From positions 1-46,635 of the forward strand of contig JAADIH010000239.1 of assembly GCA_013151435.1 (NCBI GenBank): a DNA stretch of 46,635 nucleotides. Direction: 5' to 3'. The notes beneath the pieces were generated by a model. It saw only the letters and a list, made by a program, of their open reading frames with translations, was not told where the DNA came from and did no database searches. Origin of the DNA: Alphaproteobacteria bacterium (GTDB lineage Bacteria; Pseudomonadota; Alphaproteobacteria; Caulobacterales; Parvularculaceae). Positions 8,894 to 18,324 of the stretch are shown in pieces. The first letter of the stretch is position 1. Every line of letters starts with the position of its first letter. The translations under genes were made by a program, and so were the position numbers.

Positions 8894-10132
8894 ATGTTCC
8901 GTAAATTTTTCACAATATTCGGCACGCTCGGCATTCTTGTTGGCGGCATTGCCTTTATCGCTCTGATGGGGCAGTTGCGTCCGAAGCCAGAGCGAGAAGA
9001 GCCGGATATCGCACCGCCAACGGTGTTTTATACAACTGCTGAAACCCGTTCCGTCACTCTTGATGTGAAGGCGCAAGGCGAGGTTCGTCCGCGGACAGAT
9101 ATTTCACTGACGGCGCAAGTCTCCGGCCGTGTGGTCGCCATCGCTGATAATTTTGTCAATGGCGGCGCCTTCGACAAAGACGATATGCTGATCCGGATTG
9201 AAGACGCCGATTATCGCGCCGCGGCCGCCGGCGCGAAAGCCCGGGTTGCGCAAGCGGAAGAAGCGCTGCGCCGCGAGGAAGCAGAAGGCGCATTGGCGCG
9301 CCGGGACTATGAAGACCTTGGCCGTGGGGAAGACCAGACCGAGCTGGCGCTGCGCATTCCGCAGCTTGCACAGGCGCGCGCGAATTTTGATGCGGCCAAA
9401 GCAGAACACACCGCCGCGCTTTTAAACCTTGATCGCACGCGCATTCGCGCGCCCTTTACCGGGCGCGTGCGCGAGCGCATCGCTGGTGTTGGCCAGTTCG
9501 TCTCGCCCGGCGCCCAGCTTGGACGGATATTCTCAACCGATGTCGCCGAAATCCGGCTGCCCCTGACCGACTCCGACCTCGCCAAGCTTGGCCTGCCAAT
9601 CGCTTTTGTCGCGACAGATGAAAATCCCGGCCCGCCGGTTGTGTTGACCGCTTTTCTCGCCGGTGAGCAACATGAATGGACCGGCCGCATCGCCCGCGCC
9701 GACGGCTCTATCGACGCCGCGACACGGCAGGTGTTTGTCGTCGCGGTAGTCGACGACCCTTACGGGGCCGGGGCCGATGACGACATGCCGCTTATTATGG
9801 GTTTGTTTGTCGATGCGACTATACGCGGCAAGCCTTTTCATAACGCCATCGTTTTGCCGCGCTCGGCGCTTTATGGGCGCGATACGGTTTATGTGATTGC
9901 TGATGATGCAACCCTTGATCGACGCACTGTCCACATTGTCTCCACTGATCGCGACACGATTACAATTTCCGGCGGCGTGAATGCTGGTGAACGCGTTGCG
10001 GTCTCGCCACTGCGCGGCGCCGATGATGGCGACGAGATATCACCAGTAGATCCTGATGAAATCACCCCTACGGGCGACATTGACCTAACGGCCAGCGCTG
10101 CAAGCGCTGCGGCCAACGCGGGAGATAACTAG
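8894..10132 (+). CDS. RND efflux periplasmic adaptor (HlyD/AcrA family)
   Basis: A 412-residue membrane-fusion protein bridging the pump and the outer-membrane channel. An N-terminal membrane segment (about residues 5-27, FFTIFGTLGILVGGIAF) anchors it in the inner membrane. The barrel-sandwich hybrid half-motifs are AQVSGRVVAIADNFVNGG and TRIRAPFTGRVRERIAGVG, separated by an alpha-helical hairpin of Ala/Glu-rich sequence, followed by beta-barrel and membrane-proximal domains. The ATG at 8894 is chosen over an upstream in-frame start because it sits just behind the channel gene stop with GTAAGGAT ahead of it. Its stop TAG overlaps the GTG start of the pump gene by one base, indicating translational coupling. 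Confidence 0.93.
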   Translation: MFRKFFTIFGTLGILVGGIAFIALMGQLRPKPEREEPDIAPPTVFYTTAETRSVTLDVKAQGEVRPRTDISLTAQVSGRVVAIADNFVNGGAFDKDDMLIRIEDADYRAAAAGAKARVAQAEEALRREEAEGALARRDYEDLGRGEDQTELALRIPQLAQARANFDAAKAEHTAALLNLDRTRIRAPFTGRVRERIAGVGQFVSPGAQLGRIFSTDVAEIRLPLTDSDLAKLGLPIAFVATDENPGPPVVLTAFLAGEQHEWTGRIARADGSIDAATRQVFVVAVVDDPYGAGADDDMPLIMGLFVDATIRGKPFHNAIVLPRSALYGRDTVYVIADDATLDRRTVHIVSTDRDTITISGGVNAGERVAVSPLRGADDGDEISPVDPDEITPTGDIDLTASAASAAANAGDN

Positions 10133-13100
10133 TGGACGGAATTATCGCCTGGTGGACCAAGAATACAGTCGCCGCAAACCTGTTGATGGTCGCCTGTTTT
10201 GTCGCCGGCTTTATCGCCTTTACCAACCTTGAGCGCGAGCTGAACCCGTCCGCGACGTTTACCGGTGCATCGATCAACGTGGCCTGGCCCGGCGCCTCGC
10301 CGCGCGAGGTTGAAGAGCAGATTGTCTTGCGGATCGAAGAAGCGATTGCAGGAATTGATGGAATAAAACATGTCGATTCGACAGCGCGTGAGGGCATCGC
10401 TTCCATCAACGTAGAAGGCGACGACAATATTGATGCGACGCGGTTTTTAAACGAGGTAAAAAATCGCATCGACGGCATCTCGACACTGCCGCAGGATGCA
10501 TTCCCGCCGATTGTCTCACAATGGAGTAATTTTCAGCCCGGCGCGTTTATGGCGCTTTATGGCGATATTGGAGAACGTGAACTCAACCGTCTTGCGCGCC
10601 AGCTTCGCGACGAACTCTCGCAATTGCCGGGCGGCTCGCCGCTGGTCTTCCTGTGGGGCGCGCAAAAAGAGGAAGTCTCTATTGAGGTGTCCGAAGAAGC
10701 ATTGCGCCGCTATGGTCTGACTTTTGACGATGTGTCGCGCGCGATCCGGGGCTCATCGATTAACCTTGCTGGCGGTCAGGTGCGCACCCAAACCGGCAAC
10801 CTCCAAATTGCCGCGCGCGGGCTCGCGGATTCAGAAGAAGACTTTGAGCGCATTGTGGTGCGCCAAAACCCCGATGGTTCAGTGATCAGGGTTCGCGATG
10901 TTGCAACCGTGATTGACGGCTTTGAAGATCGCCGGCAGATCCGTACGCTCAATGGCCAAAAATCGATTTCGATTGCCGTGCGTTCGCCGGAAACGTCCGA
11001 CCTGCCAACCCTGTCTAAAACACTGAACGAATGGGTCGAAAAAAAGAACGAAGAACTGAAAGGCAAAGCGCAGATTTACATCTGGTTCGACGCCGCCGAC
11101 CCGTTTAACGGCCAGCTTAATCTGGTTTCTTCAAATGCTGTATTCGGTCTCATCCTTGTCCTGATCGTGTTGATGCTTTTCCTCCGACCAGCAGTCGCCT
11201 TTTGGGTCGCGGTCGGCATTGCGGTCGCTTTCGCCGGCGCCTTTATCTTAATGCCGGCGACCGGTGTTTCGCTGAATTTTCTTTCGATTTTCGGGTTCCT
11301 TCTGGTGATCGGGGTCGTCGTCGATGATGCGATCATTGTCGGCGAAAGTATTCACAACCAGGTGGAAGCCGGCGTTAAAGGCGCTGAAGCTTCGGTGCTA
11401 GGTACGCAGCTTATTCTGAAGCCGGTGTTTTTTGCGGTTCTGACGACAATGATCGCGTTTTCGCCATGGTTGTTTATCGGCGGGGGCGCAGCGCAATTTA
11501 CCCGTCAGATCAGCCTGACCATCATCTACGCGCTTGGGTTTTCACTGATCGAAGCCTTTTTAATCCTGCCGGCGCATCTTTCGCACATGAAACCGCAGAA
11601 CAAAAATGGCTTTTACTACCGACTACAGAGAGGCTTTGCCGAAGGCATTTTGACGTTCGCCGACACTGTTTACAGGCGAGTTATCAAACTGGCGCTTCGG
11701 TTGCGCTATTTCACCGTTGCCGGGTTTGTTGTCAGCTTTGCTGTCGCCGTCGCGCTGTTGTCGCAAGGGTGGGTATCTTTCAAATTCATGCCTGAGATTC
11801 AAGGCACCTTTATCTCGTTGAATGTCCGCCTTCCCGAGGGCTCTTCTTTTTCGCGTACCGAGCAAATTTATGACGAGGTAGAGCGTGCCGCCAACGCCTT
11901 GAAAGACAAACTCGGCAAGGCTGACGACCTCGACTATGTTCAGTCGATATATATCGCCGCCGACGAGGGCGAGGTGACTTCCTATGTCACGATTGTTGAT
12001 GCGAACCACCGTAAAGAATCGACAAAGCAGGTCGCGGAAATGTTTCGCGAAGAACTTGGCGAAATTCCTGATGCGGAAGAAATCAATATTGGCTTCACCC
12101 AAAATGACGGCGGTCCGGATCTTTCCTTTGGGGTTCAGGCCGACGATCTTGAAGATTTAAGGCTGGCGACGGTCGATTTACAAAATTATCTGCGGACGCT
12201 GCCGGGCGCTTTCGATGTGCGTAACAATCTCCAATCGGCAACGCCGGAGCTTCGCATTGCGTTAAAACCGGGTGCGGAACGATTTGGCATCACCTTAGCC
12301 GAAGTCTCGCGCCAGGTGCGTCAGGCTTTTTATGGAGAAGAAGTGCAGCGCCTGCCGCGTGAGGGGCAGGATGTGCGGGTGATGGTGCGCTACCCAAAAT
12401 CCGCCCGAGAGTCACTGACGACGATCGAGAATATGCGCATTCGCACAGCAGATGGCCGCGAAGTGCCGCTATCGGCCATAGCGGACGCTAAATTTGCGCC
12501 GAGCTATAAGCGCATTGAGCGCCGCGATAGACAGCGCTCTTCGCGAGTCACGGCAGAGCTGCGCGAGGGCGTTGACCGCGCGGCGCTGATGAAAATCTAC
12601 CGCGAGGAATTCGTACCCGAATGGACCGGCCGCCATCCTGGGGCGTCGCTCGTTCAACGCGGCGATGCGGAAGCGCAAGCCGAATTCATGGGTGAATTTT
12701 TGTCGCTTTATGTGGTGGCGCTGTTTGCTATGTATATGGTCCTGGCAATTGCGTTTTCGTCCTATTGGCAACCGGCGCTAATCATGACCGCCATTCCATT
12801 CGGGTTTATGGGCGCGGCGTTTGGACATTTTATATTCGGGCTTGATTTTGCGTTATTCTCGTTCTTCGGCGTGGGCGCGGCGGCCGGCGTTGTTGTCAAC
12901 GACAATCTGGTGCTGATCGATTACGTCAATCGGTTGCGCAAGGATGGCGAGGGCGCTTACGCAGCGCTTGTCAAAGCCGGCGTCGGACGGTTCCGGCCGA
13001 TTGTGTTGACATCGTTCACGACCTTTATCGGCCTCTTGCCGATCATGTTCGAAAGCTCGACGGACGCGCAATTCCTCAAGCCGACGATTGTCTCGCTCGC

Positions 13101-13332
13101 CTTCGGCGTGTTCTTCGCGACATTCGTAACGCTGATCTTCGTTCCGGCGATGTATGCGGTGGGCGCAGATATTGCGCGGTTCTACCGTTGGGCCTGGACC
13201 GGCGAGAAACAGCCGAAAATTGGCGAAGGCGCTTCAGCCGACAGCGATTATGGTGATCCGGTAGGGGGCCGGGGCGAAACGCCGGACGGCCAGTCCGCAC
13301 GCCCCAATCCGTTATGGGGCCCGGCTGAGTAG
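10132..13332 (+). CDS. RND efflux pump permease (AcrB/HAE-type)
   Basis: A 1066-residue inner-membrane proton-driven transporter of the AcrB superfamily. It shows the usual duplicated layout: TM1 at the N-terminus, a large periplasmic porter domain, TM2-6, a second porter domain and TM8-12. The TM4 proton-relay motif is visible as VVVDDAIIVGE (two adjacent Asp), and the TM10-11 counterpart reads VVVNDNLVLIDYVN. The start is GTG, overlapping the adaptor stop. The C-terminal tail after TM12 is polar and Gly/Pro-rich. Together with the two preceding genes it forms a complete tripartite pump. The substrate cannot be read from the sequence; similarity to the broad HAE-1-like branch suggests drugs or hydrophobic compounds rather than metals. 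Confidence 0.95.
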   Translation: MDGIIAWWTKNTVAANLLMVACFVAGFIAFTNLERELNPSATFTGASINVAWPGASPREVEEQIVLRIEEAIAGIDGIKHVDSTAREGIASINVEGDDNIDATRFLNEVKNRIDGISTLPQDAFPPIVSQWSNFQPGAFMALYGDIGERELNRLARQLRDELSQLPGGSPLVFLWGAQKEEVSIEVSEEALRRYGLTFDDVSRAIRGSSINLAGGQVRTQTGNLQIAARGLADSEEDFERIVVRQNPDGSVIRVRDVATVIDGFEDRRQIRTLNGQKSISIAVRSPETSDLPTLSKTLNEWVEKKNEELKGKAQIYIWFDAADPFNGQLNLVSSNAVFGLILVLIVLMLFLRPAVAFWVAVGIAVAFAGAFILMPATGVSLNFLSIFGFLLVIGVVVDDAIIVGESIHNQVEAGVKGAEASVLGTQLILKPVFFAVLTTMIAFSPWLFIGGGAAQFTRQISLTIIYALGFSLIEAFLILPAHLSHMKPQNKNGFYYRLQRGFAEGILTFADTVYRRVIKLALRLRYFTVAGFVVSFAVAVALLSQGWVSFKFMPEIQGTFISLNVRLPEGSSFSRTEQIYDEVERAANALKDKLGKADDLDYVQSIYIAADEGEVTSYVTIVDANHRKESTKQVAEMFREELGEIPDAEEINIGFTQNDGGPDLSFGVQADDLEDLRLATVDLQNYLRTLPGAFDVRNNLQSATPELRIALKPGAERFGITLAEVSRQVRQAFYGEEVQRLPREGQDVRVMVRYPKSARESLTTIENMRIRTADGREVPLSAIADAKFAPSYKRIERRDRQRSSRVTAELREGVDRAALMKIYREEFVPEWTGRHPGASLVQRGDAEAQAEFMGEFLSLYVVALFAMYMVLAIAFSSYWQPALIMTAIPFGFMGAAFGHFIFGLDFALFSFFGVGAAAGVVVNDNLVLIDYVNRLRKDGEGAYAALVKAGVGRFRPIVLTSFTTFIGLLPIMFESSTDAQFLKPTIVSLAFGVFFATFVTLIFVPAMYAVGADIARFYRWAWTGEKQPKIGEGASADSDYGDPVGGRGETPDGQSARPNPLWGPAE

Positions 13333-13464
13333 GGATAAATGGGTCGAATCAGCACTGCCTGCACAACCTAAGGGTGTTAACCTTATGTTAAGACCTTGAT
13401 GAGAGGTTAAGAATATCTTCTCCCGAGAAGATACCCCACCATACCCCACGACAGTGAGTACCGG

Positions 13465-13487
13465 CCGCGTTTTTCCCCAAAACGCGG
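13465..13487. other. 9-bp hairpin downstream of the RND operon
   Basis: CCGCGTTTT-TCCCC-AAAACGCGG forms a perfect 9-bp stem with a 5-nt loop about 130 bp after the pump stop. No T-run follows, so it may be a Rho-assisted end or an RNA-stability hairpin rather than a classic intrinsic terminator. Nothing else was recognised between 13333 and the tRNA. Confidence 0.4.
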
Positions 13488-13602
13488 TCGTCTCATATCG
13501 TCGCTTCGGATATGGGCCCAAGCGCCGAAAACTTTGCCAAAGGACCCAAAAGATGGTGGATTCGCCACAAGGCCTTTGCTATATCCGCCGCCTCCAACGT
13601 AT

Positions 13603-13678
13603 TCCCCGGTAGCTCAGTTGGTAGAGCAGCTGACTGTTAATCAGCTTGTCACTGGTTCGAGTCCAGTCCGGGGAGCCA
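13603..13678 (+). tRNA. tRNA-Asn (GTT)
   Basis: A 76-nt cloverleaf. Acceptor arms TCCCCGG (13603-13609) and CCGGGGA (13668-13674) pair. The D-arm is GCTCAGTTGGTAGAGC, the anticodon loop CTGTTAA gives anticodon GTT, and the T-arm is CTGGTTCGAGTCCAG. Discriminator G and encoded CCA follow (13676-13678). Its 3' half is the integration target of both downstream elements. Confidence 0.96.
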
Positions 13679-13679
13679 T
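13630..13679 (+). repeat. attL: 50-bp tRNA-Asn 3' segment, left end of element 1
   Basis: Bases 13630-13679, from the anticodon stem to one base past the CCA, are repeated without mismatch at 35675-35724. The match stops exactly at both ends (G versus C before it, T versus G after it). This is the expected core of a tyrosine-integrase element inserted in a tRNA 3' end, leaving the tRNA intact. Confidence 0.9.
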
Positions 13680-13750
13680 TTTTAAGAATAGAATAATATC
13701 AATGAGTTGTGTGGCGCTAGCTATTTTTGTCATGTCAATTTTTTAATTGC

Positions 13751-13767
13751 GCTACCGCTGAGCTACC
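13751..13767. repeat. arm-like 17-bp site, left copy
   Basis: GCTACCGCTGAGCTACC lies 72 bp inside the left att. A 15/17 match, GCTACCACTGCGCTACC, lies at 35553-35569 inside the right att. Each contains two copies of GCTACC. Such paired sites near both ends are what integrase arm-binding sites look like. The sequence also resembles a reverse-complemented tRNA D-arm, so a tRNA scrap is the alternative. Confidence 0.35.
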
Positions 13768-14070
13768 GGATGGCTGGAATTCGATTGCTTGTGACCCCTC
13801 TTAATCAGCTCAATTTCTTGATTTGGGTAAGGTGGACGCATCCGTAAACATGGTTCTCTTCATTGAGCTTTCCTTCTCCCACAGGGGATCATAAATGGAA
13901 CATTCCAGCTTTAAATGGCCCAGAAAACGGGAAGCACGTCACGTCCATCGTTGTGCCCATTCCACGCCACATACGGGCTGCGCAGAGGGACGTCTTTGCG
14001 TCAGCTCCCTCTCTTGCCTGATGGAGTGTGTCGGACGGGCGCGGGTTGGACTTAGCTTGAAACCAAGAGC

Positions 14071-15267
14071 TTAAAAGCTGCCCGTCTCTTCCTTCCGTCG
14101 ATATTCTGTCGGCGTCATCCCGCGATGTTTTTTAAAGGCGGTGTAGAATGAAGACCTTGTATTAAATCCGACATCAAAGGCTATTGCGAGTATGGTTTCC
14201 TGCTCAGATTTGACACGGGGAGCTGCCGTTTCAATTCGCTTGCCATTCACATAGTCAAAGAAAGAGGATTCCAGCGTCGTGTTGATAACCTGGGAAACAT
14301 AGTTGGCGTGAACGCCGATATGCGCGGCAAGTTTATTGAGTGATAGATTCGATTCTAGGTAAAGAGTATCGACGTCCATCGCTTGCTGTATTTTTGTTGC
14401 AATCTCCGAGCGCATTTCATCCGTCAAAGCCGATCGTCCGTATTTGTTGCTCTCACCTGGGCGCACCGAATCCTGCGCCTCGGTATTAGACTTGCCGATG
14501 TTCATCTCGGCTTCATTCTCCAATAATCCAGGCTTCTGTCGTGCGCCCCACAAAGCGAGGGTCCAAAACAGAGCCAGTCCGAGCGCGTCTGAGATCGGAC
14601 TGTCGTAAAAATCTACATCCGTCACTAAAATTGAAATATCAGAAGCGAATGTCGCCACCTGATCGACGGCAAACAGACTGACGAGCCAACTAATCCATCG
14701 CATTTCTCGCTGTTCTGTGCTCGCGAACATATCTTTCAATCGCGCCCGGTAGCGAACGAGCTTTCTTGTGATCGCAACAGCGTAAGCGATAGTGAATATC
14801 GGCTGCGCTAAAAACACTACGTTCATGAATAAGGCGATTACAGCTTCATAGAGCGTGTGGACGATGGGGCCATCCCAGAGACGAACACGTACATCCGGCG
14901 TCACTGTCCAAATCAAAATGGCTAAGATGACGGCCAGCCCGAAGAAAGTCAGGTGCCAATAATACTGGCGACCATACTCGGTGGTTTTTTCAGCGGTGAG
15001 GGCTTTTACGTAAAACCAAAGGGCCGGCATCAACAGATAAAATGGAATTGCCTCGCTGGCCTCCATGCCGGCAAGGAGGTGGTCTTGTAGTCCAAGAAGC
15101 TCTCCGATGGATGAAGGATAGGTGAGCGCGTTAGCAAAAAAGAAGAGCGCTAAAGGGTAGTGCACTTTTGGGTGGTCCGCACGGCCAACAAAGAGCGTCG
15201 CCGCGAAGAGGGAGATGCCCATTGCAAAACTGACGAAGATTAAACTGAGACTGTCTACGATCGACAT
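14071..15267 (-). CDS. AraC-family transcriptional regulator with N-terminal membrane domain
   Basis: A 398-residue one-component regulator. The N-terminal about 240 residues contain some seven hydrophobic segments (for example LSLIFVSFAMGISLFAATLF and LTFFGLAVILAILIWTV) and form a putative membrane sensor. The C-terminal about 110 residues are an AraC-type double helix-turn-helix: LNKLAAHIGVHANYVSQVIN for the first and AIAFDVGFNTRSSFYTAFKK for the second, followed by the family signature HRGMTPTEYRR. It is divergent from the serine-hydrolase autotransporter across a 266-bp region with an inverted repeat, so that gene is its likely target. Sensor-type AraC proteins of this build are known; the ligand is unknown. 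Confidence 0.88.
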   Translation of the reverse strand: MSIVDSLSLIFVSFAMGISLFAATLFVGRADHPKVHYPLALFFFANALTYPSSIGELLGLQDHLLAGMEASEAIPFYLLMPALWFYVKALTAEKTTEYGRQYYWHLTFFGLAVILAILIWTVTPDVRVRLWDGPIVHTLYEAVIALFMNVVFLAQPIFTIAYAVAITRKLVRYRARLKDMFASTEQREMRWISWLVSLFAVDQVATFASDISILVTDVDFYDSPISDALGLALFWTLALWGARQKPGLLENEAEMNIGKSNTEAQDSVRPGESNKYGRSALTDEMRSEIATKIQQAMDVDTLYLESNLSLNKLAAHIGVHANYVSQVINTTLESSFFDYVNGKRIETAAPRVKSEQETILAIAFDVGFNTRSSFYTAFKKHRGMTPTEYRRKEETGSF

Positions 15268-15422
15268 CCTTTACCAGAATATATGGCCGACTGGCGGCAA
15301 CTCTTCACCGACGATAGGGCCGGCGTCATTCGTCGGCGATGAACCCTCTGTTCTTCCTTTGTAGTCGATGGTCAAGCGGAATGATTGTCTCCACGCTCAC
15401 AACATGCCGAAAACATGTCCGA

Positions 15423-15465
15423 GTCTGAGGATTGGGACATCTTGAGGGTGTCCAAGTCCTCAGAC
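15423..15465. promoter_or_regulatory. imperfect inverted repeat between araC-like and autotransporter genes
   Basis: GTCTGAGGA-TTGG (15423-15435) is the reverse complement of CCAA-G-TCCTCAGAC (15452-15465) apart from one extra base. It lies about 70 bp before the autotransporter start in the divergent region 15268-15533, a natural place for an operator of the AraC-type regulator. It could instead be an RNA hairpin in the leader. Confidence 0.4.
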
Positions 15466-15533
15466 ATGGTCCCATTGACTGGAGAAATTGGGGATTGAAG
15501 TTCTAACGATTCGCTAAGCGCTGGAGCTCCCCC

Positions 15534-17846
15534 ATGACCAAAAACATAGTTGGCCGATTATGGTCTCGACGACCGCAGACTGCAAAAGTTGCAAAATCCA
15601 CGACTGCCTCGCTGATGATGTTGTTTGCATTACCGAGTTTCGCCCATGCTCAATTCTCGGCAACAAATTGCACGAATAACCTGGCGCTCGAGCGCCGCCT
15701 CGCTGAAATCCGAGAGCGGTCAGGCGCGCCATCATTGTCAGCCTCCATTTTCACCACTGAAGGTGTTCGAAGCGCGGCCGTCGGTGTTCGTAACATCGAG
15801 ACAGGCGATGTCGCCCGTGTGGGCGACCTCTATCGGATGGGGTCACTGACGAAGAGTGTGACTGGCCTTATCATCGGCAGCATGGCTGACGAAGGTTTGC
15901 TCTCGTACGACAGTACGGTGGCAGAACTGTTGCCTCAATTTGTTGACCAGATGAGTGACGGTATGCGTGCTATCACCATAGGACAGCTCTTGAACCATTC
16001 CTCCGGTCTGCCCGCGCTTGATGGAGCGGAGGAGTTTGAGCGACTTTTTGGGAATGCCGGTTTTCTAAGCAGTTTTGACGGTTCGCCGGTCGAGCAAAGG
16101 CGGCAAATGGCGCTTCACTTGCTGAAATTGTCGCCAACGAACACGCCAGGGTCCATAGAACGGTACTCTAATGGAGGCTATCTGCTTGCCGGGATTATCG
16201 CAGAGACAGTTACGAGCCAAAGTTGGGAATCTCTTGTTCAAACGCGGGTGGCGCGACCTCTCAAGATTCGTCTATTCACGGCCTCGCCGAACGACATTGC
16301 CCCCGATCAGCCAGCCGACCACACCTTTAGTGAAGATGGCCAGCTATCGGTCACGCGAGACTTTACGCTGCCCCAAACCGTTAATCCTGCAGGCGGCCTC
16401 GTCGCTTCGGTGGAGGACTGGGCGGTACTCCAACAAGCGCAAATGCGGGGATTGTTAGGCGGCGAGTCTGAGCTTCCCATCAGTAATGCCACTCTAACAC
16501 AGCTTTATACACCGTCTTCACCAGATGGTAATTTTGGTTATGGCGGCGCGATCGTTGAAGTAGATGGACGGCCTTTAAATGGTTTTGTCGGCAGCATCGG
16601 CGGGGTTTCTTACGCCAGCCATCTGATTGACGAAGATGCAGGTGTCGGAACAGTGCTTGCGACCAACGCGAATGGGATACCAGGCTATACCACGCTTGAA
16701 GGCATCCTCGCGCTCGACAAACTTCTGGCGGACTTGGCGCCAGTTGAACTGGCAAGCCGAGGATTGCCGGCGCCGACGAGCGCAGGTCAGGCCGCCGTAT
16801 TCCATGGACTGGAGACACTTTGCTCGTCTGACGCCGGCAGGAACTCAGAACTCGTCAAGCGTTCTGGCGAAATTTCAAAACAAGATGCACGCGCGCTGGC
16901 CGAGGCCATAGTGCCCGATGACGTCCGCATCGCCCCGCAGGTGGCGCTCGCCTCTATGGAAACTGTCAGCCGCCTGTTCAGCTTGCATATTGATCAACGC
17001 CATCCAGACGACGACGTCCGATTTGCCATCCTCTATGGCGTGGTCGACGGCGGCGTTGGCAGTATCGGGCAAAGTGTGAGCGCAGACCTCAGCGGTCACA
17101 CGACGATCTTTACAATGGACTGGTCGCCCACCGATCGCGTCACTACGGGCTACGCGCTGGCATATGGCAAAACCATAGGACAACTACGCAATAGAGTGGG
17201 CGAAGTTGAAGTCGATTCTCTCACCCTCGGCGCGCACATTCGTTACGGCCAGTGGGCAGGTTTGTTCGCGCACGGCCAAGCGCTTTACGCTTTCCAAAAC
17301 CTTAAAACCAGCCGGTCCATTGCTGCGGGCGCCATTGATTTGGGCGTCGCCAGTGCGAAAAGAAACGGCAAAGGCGTTCTTCTGGACACTCGTGTCGGAT
17401 ATCGGATTAGTCTAGGCGATCATTTTGGATTGTCTCCCTTTACCGGTTTTCAGTACGGATACGTCAAAACGGATAAGACGTCCGAAAAGGGAAGTATCGC
17501 GTCGCTCAAGCTCGATGATCAATCCTATCACGGCGGATATGCGCGTTCCGGCATTGCCGCGGACACCACATGGGACATAGGTGACTGGAAAATTAGCCTC
17601 ACGGGTAAAGGTCTGTATGCCCACCGGATCGCCGAAAGCTCATCAACTGTTGATGCGAGCTTCCTCGAAGGCCCGAGCGGCATGTCATTTTCTTCAGTGG
17701 TTCCGGACAAGAGCTGGATTGAGTATGAAACTGGCCTCCAGCTACGATATGGTCGCTGGCAGTTCTCATTGGGCGGCCTTGCAACGAGCGGCCGAGATGA
17801 CGCGGACAATTACTCGGGCTACAGCAAAGTTGGCGTCTCCTTCTGA
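15534..17846 (+). CDS. class C beta-lactamase-fold serine hydrolase with C-terminal autotransporter-like barrel
   Basis: A 770-residue exported hydrolase. A signal peptide ends near AHAQ (residues 37-40). Residues about 50-420 have the beta-lactamase/transpeptidase fold with the S-x-x-K motif Ser104-Leu-Thr-Lys107 and the Tyr-x-Asn motif Tyr211-Ser-Asn213. The third box, usually KTG or HxG, reads GSIGG and lacks the basic residue, which favours an esterase or peptidase-like enzyme over a true beta-lactamase. Residues about 500-770 are beta-rich and end in GYSKVGVSF, as in autotransporter translocator domains. This suggests the enzyme is displayed on the cell surface. The ATG at 15534 follows GGAGCTCCCCC. 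The gene's stop abuts a decayed SRAP fragment. Confidence 0.85.
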   Translation: MTKNIVGRLWSRRPQTAKVAKSTTASLMMLFALPSFAHAQFSATNCTNNLALERRLAEIRERSGAPSLSASIFTTEGVRSAAVGVRNIETGDVARVGDLYRMGSLTKSVTGLIIGSMADEGLLSYDSTVAELLPQFVDQMSDGMRAITIGQLLNHSSGLPALDGAEEFERLFGNAGFLSSFDGSPVEQRRQMALHLLKLSPTNTPGSIERYSNGGYLLAGIIAETVTSQSWESLVQTRVARPLKIRLFTASPNDIAPDQPADHTFSEDGQLSVTRDFTLPQTVNPAGGLVASVEDWAVLQQAQMRGLLGGESELPISNATLTQLYTPSSPDGNFGYGGAIVEVDGRPLNGFVGSIGGVSYASHLIDEDAGVGTVLATNANGIPGYTTLEGILALDKLLADLAPVELASRGLPAPTSAGQAAVFHGLETLCSSDAGRNSELVKRSGEISKQDARALAEAIVPDDVRIAPQVALASMETVSRLFSLHIDQRHPDDDVRFAILYGVVDGGVGSIGQSVSADLSGHTTIFTMDWSPTDRVTTGYALAYGKTIGQLRNRVGEVEVDSLTLGAHIRYGQWAGLFAHGQALYAFQNLKTSRSIAAGAIDLGVASAKRNGKGVLLDTRVGYRISLGDHFGLSPFTGFQYGYVKTDKTSEKGSIASLKLDDQSYHGGYARSGIAADTTWDIGDWKISLTGKGLYAHRIAESSSTVDASFLEGPSGMSFSSVVPDKSWIEYETGLQLRYGRWQFSLGGLATSGRDDADNYSGYSKVGVSF

Positions 17847-17975
17847 CCACCTCAGTGACGGATAATTACGGCGGTCAGGAAAGCATCTATCCCGACCAGG
17901 ACGTGCGCAACTCAACATAGTTCACAGTAAGTGATGTCGAGACACTCTGTTTCGCCGGCGTGTGGCGCCCAAGAT
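17845..17975 (+). pseudogene. decayed SRAP (HMCES/YedK) gene fragment, copy 1
   Basis: Beginning right at the autotransporter stop, GACCACCTCAGTGACGGATAA and the following bases match the intact SRAP gene around 22594-22650 at high identity. After an internal deletion, GCGCAACTCAACATAGTTCAC to GCGTGTGGCGCCC matches the intact gene around 22828-22900. Start, catalytic Cys and C-terminus are missing, and an in-frame TAG replaces the TGG of the intact copy. It looks like a recombination scar. Confidence 0.75.
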
Positions 17976-18314
17976 AAATAGGAACAACACAAACGGAAAG
18001 ACAAAGGCGGGATGCGTTAGATAGCTTTCTGGGTGGTGCCCTCTTGGAATTCTGGCCATCAGTAAGTCGAAATCTCTGCTGTTCAGCAAATCACTGTTAG
18101 GTATAAATTTATCCTGAAGCCTATCATCACGCCACTCTGCACTAATCTCACCGTCTGAACTGATGCTTATGGTTGGAGCCCTAAAACGAAGGGGGGCTTC
18201 GAAAGAAATTAATTCCCCTGTACTAAGCCCTTCGCAATGAACGTCTGCAATATAGCCCATCTTCAAAATCGTCTCGATGCGGCGCAGCGTTTCCGTTTCT
18301 TTCTTGCTGACCAA
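17922..18314 (-). CDS. hypothetical protein with C-terminal membrane segment
   Basis: This 130-residue protein belongs to no family I recognise. It starts with a polar region (KKETETLRRIETILKMGY), has a beta-like middle and ends with one hydrophobic segment (HPAFVFPFVLFLFILGA) followed by a basic tail. The last dozen residues (RRRNRVSRHHLL) are read antisense through the decayed SRAP fragment. The original 3' end has therefore probably been lost and replaced. It is the last gene of a three-gene minus-strand group (19219 to 17922) with gaps of about 10 bp. Confidence 0.5.
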   Translation of the reverse strand: MVSKKETETLRRIETILKMGYIADVHCEGLSTGELISFEAPLRFRAPTISISSDGEISAEWRDDRLQDKFIPNSDLLNSRDFDLLMARIPRGHHPESYLTHPAFVFPFVLFLFILGATRRRNRVSRHHLL

Positions 18315-18324
18315 GGCTTATTCA

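Noticed and set aside
13534-13746. ORF containing VAQLVEQLTVNQLVTGSSPVRG
   Set aside because: This is the well-known false translation of a tRNA gene; it runs through tRNA-Asn and has no independent support.
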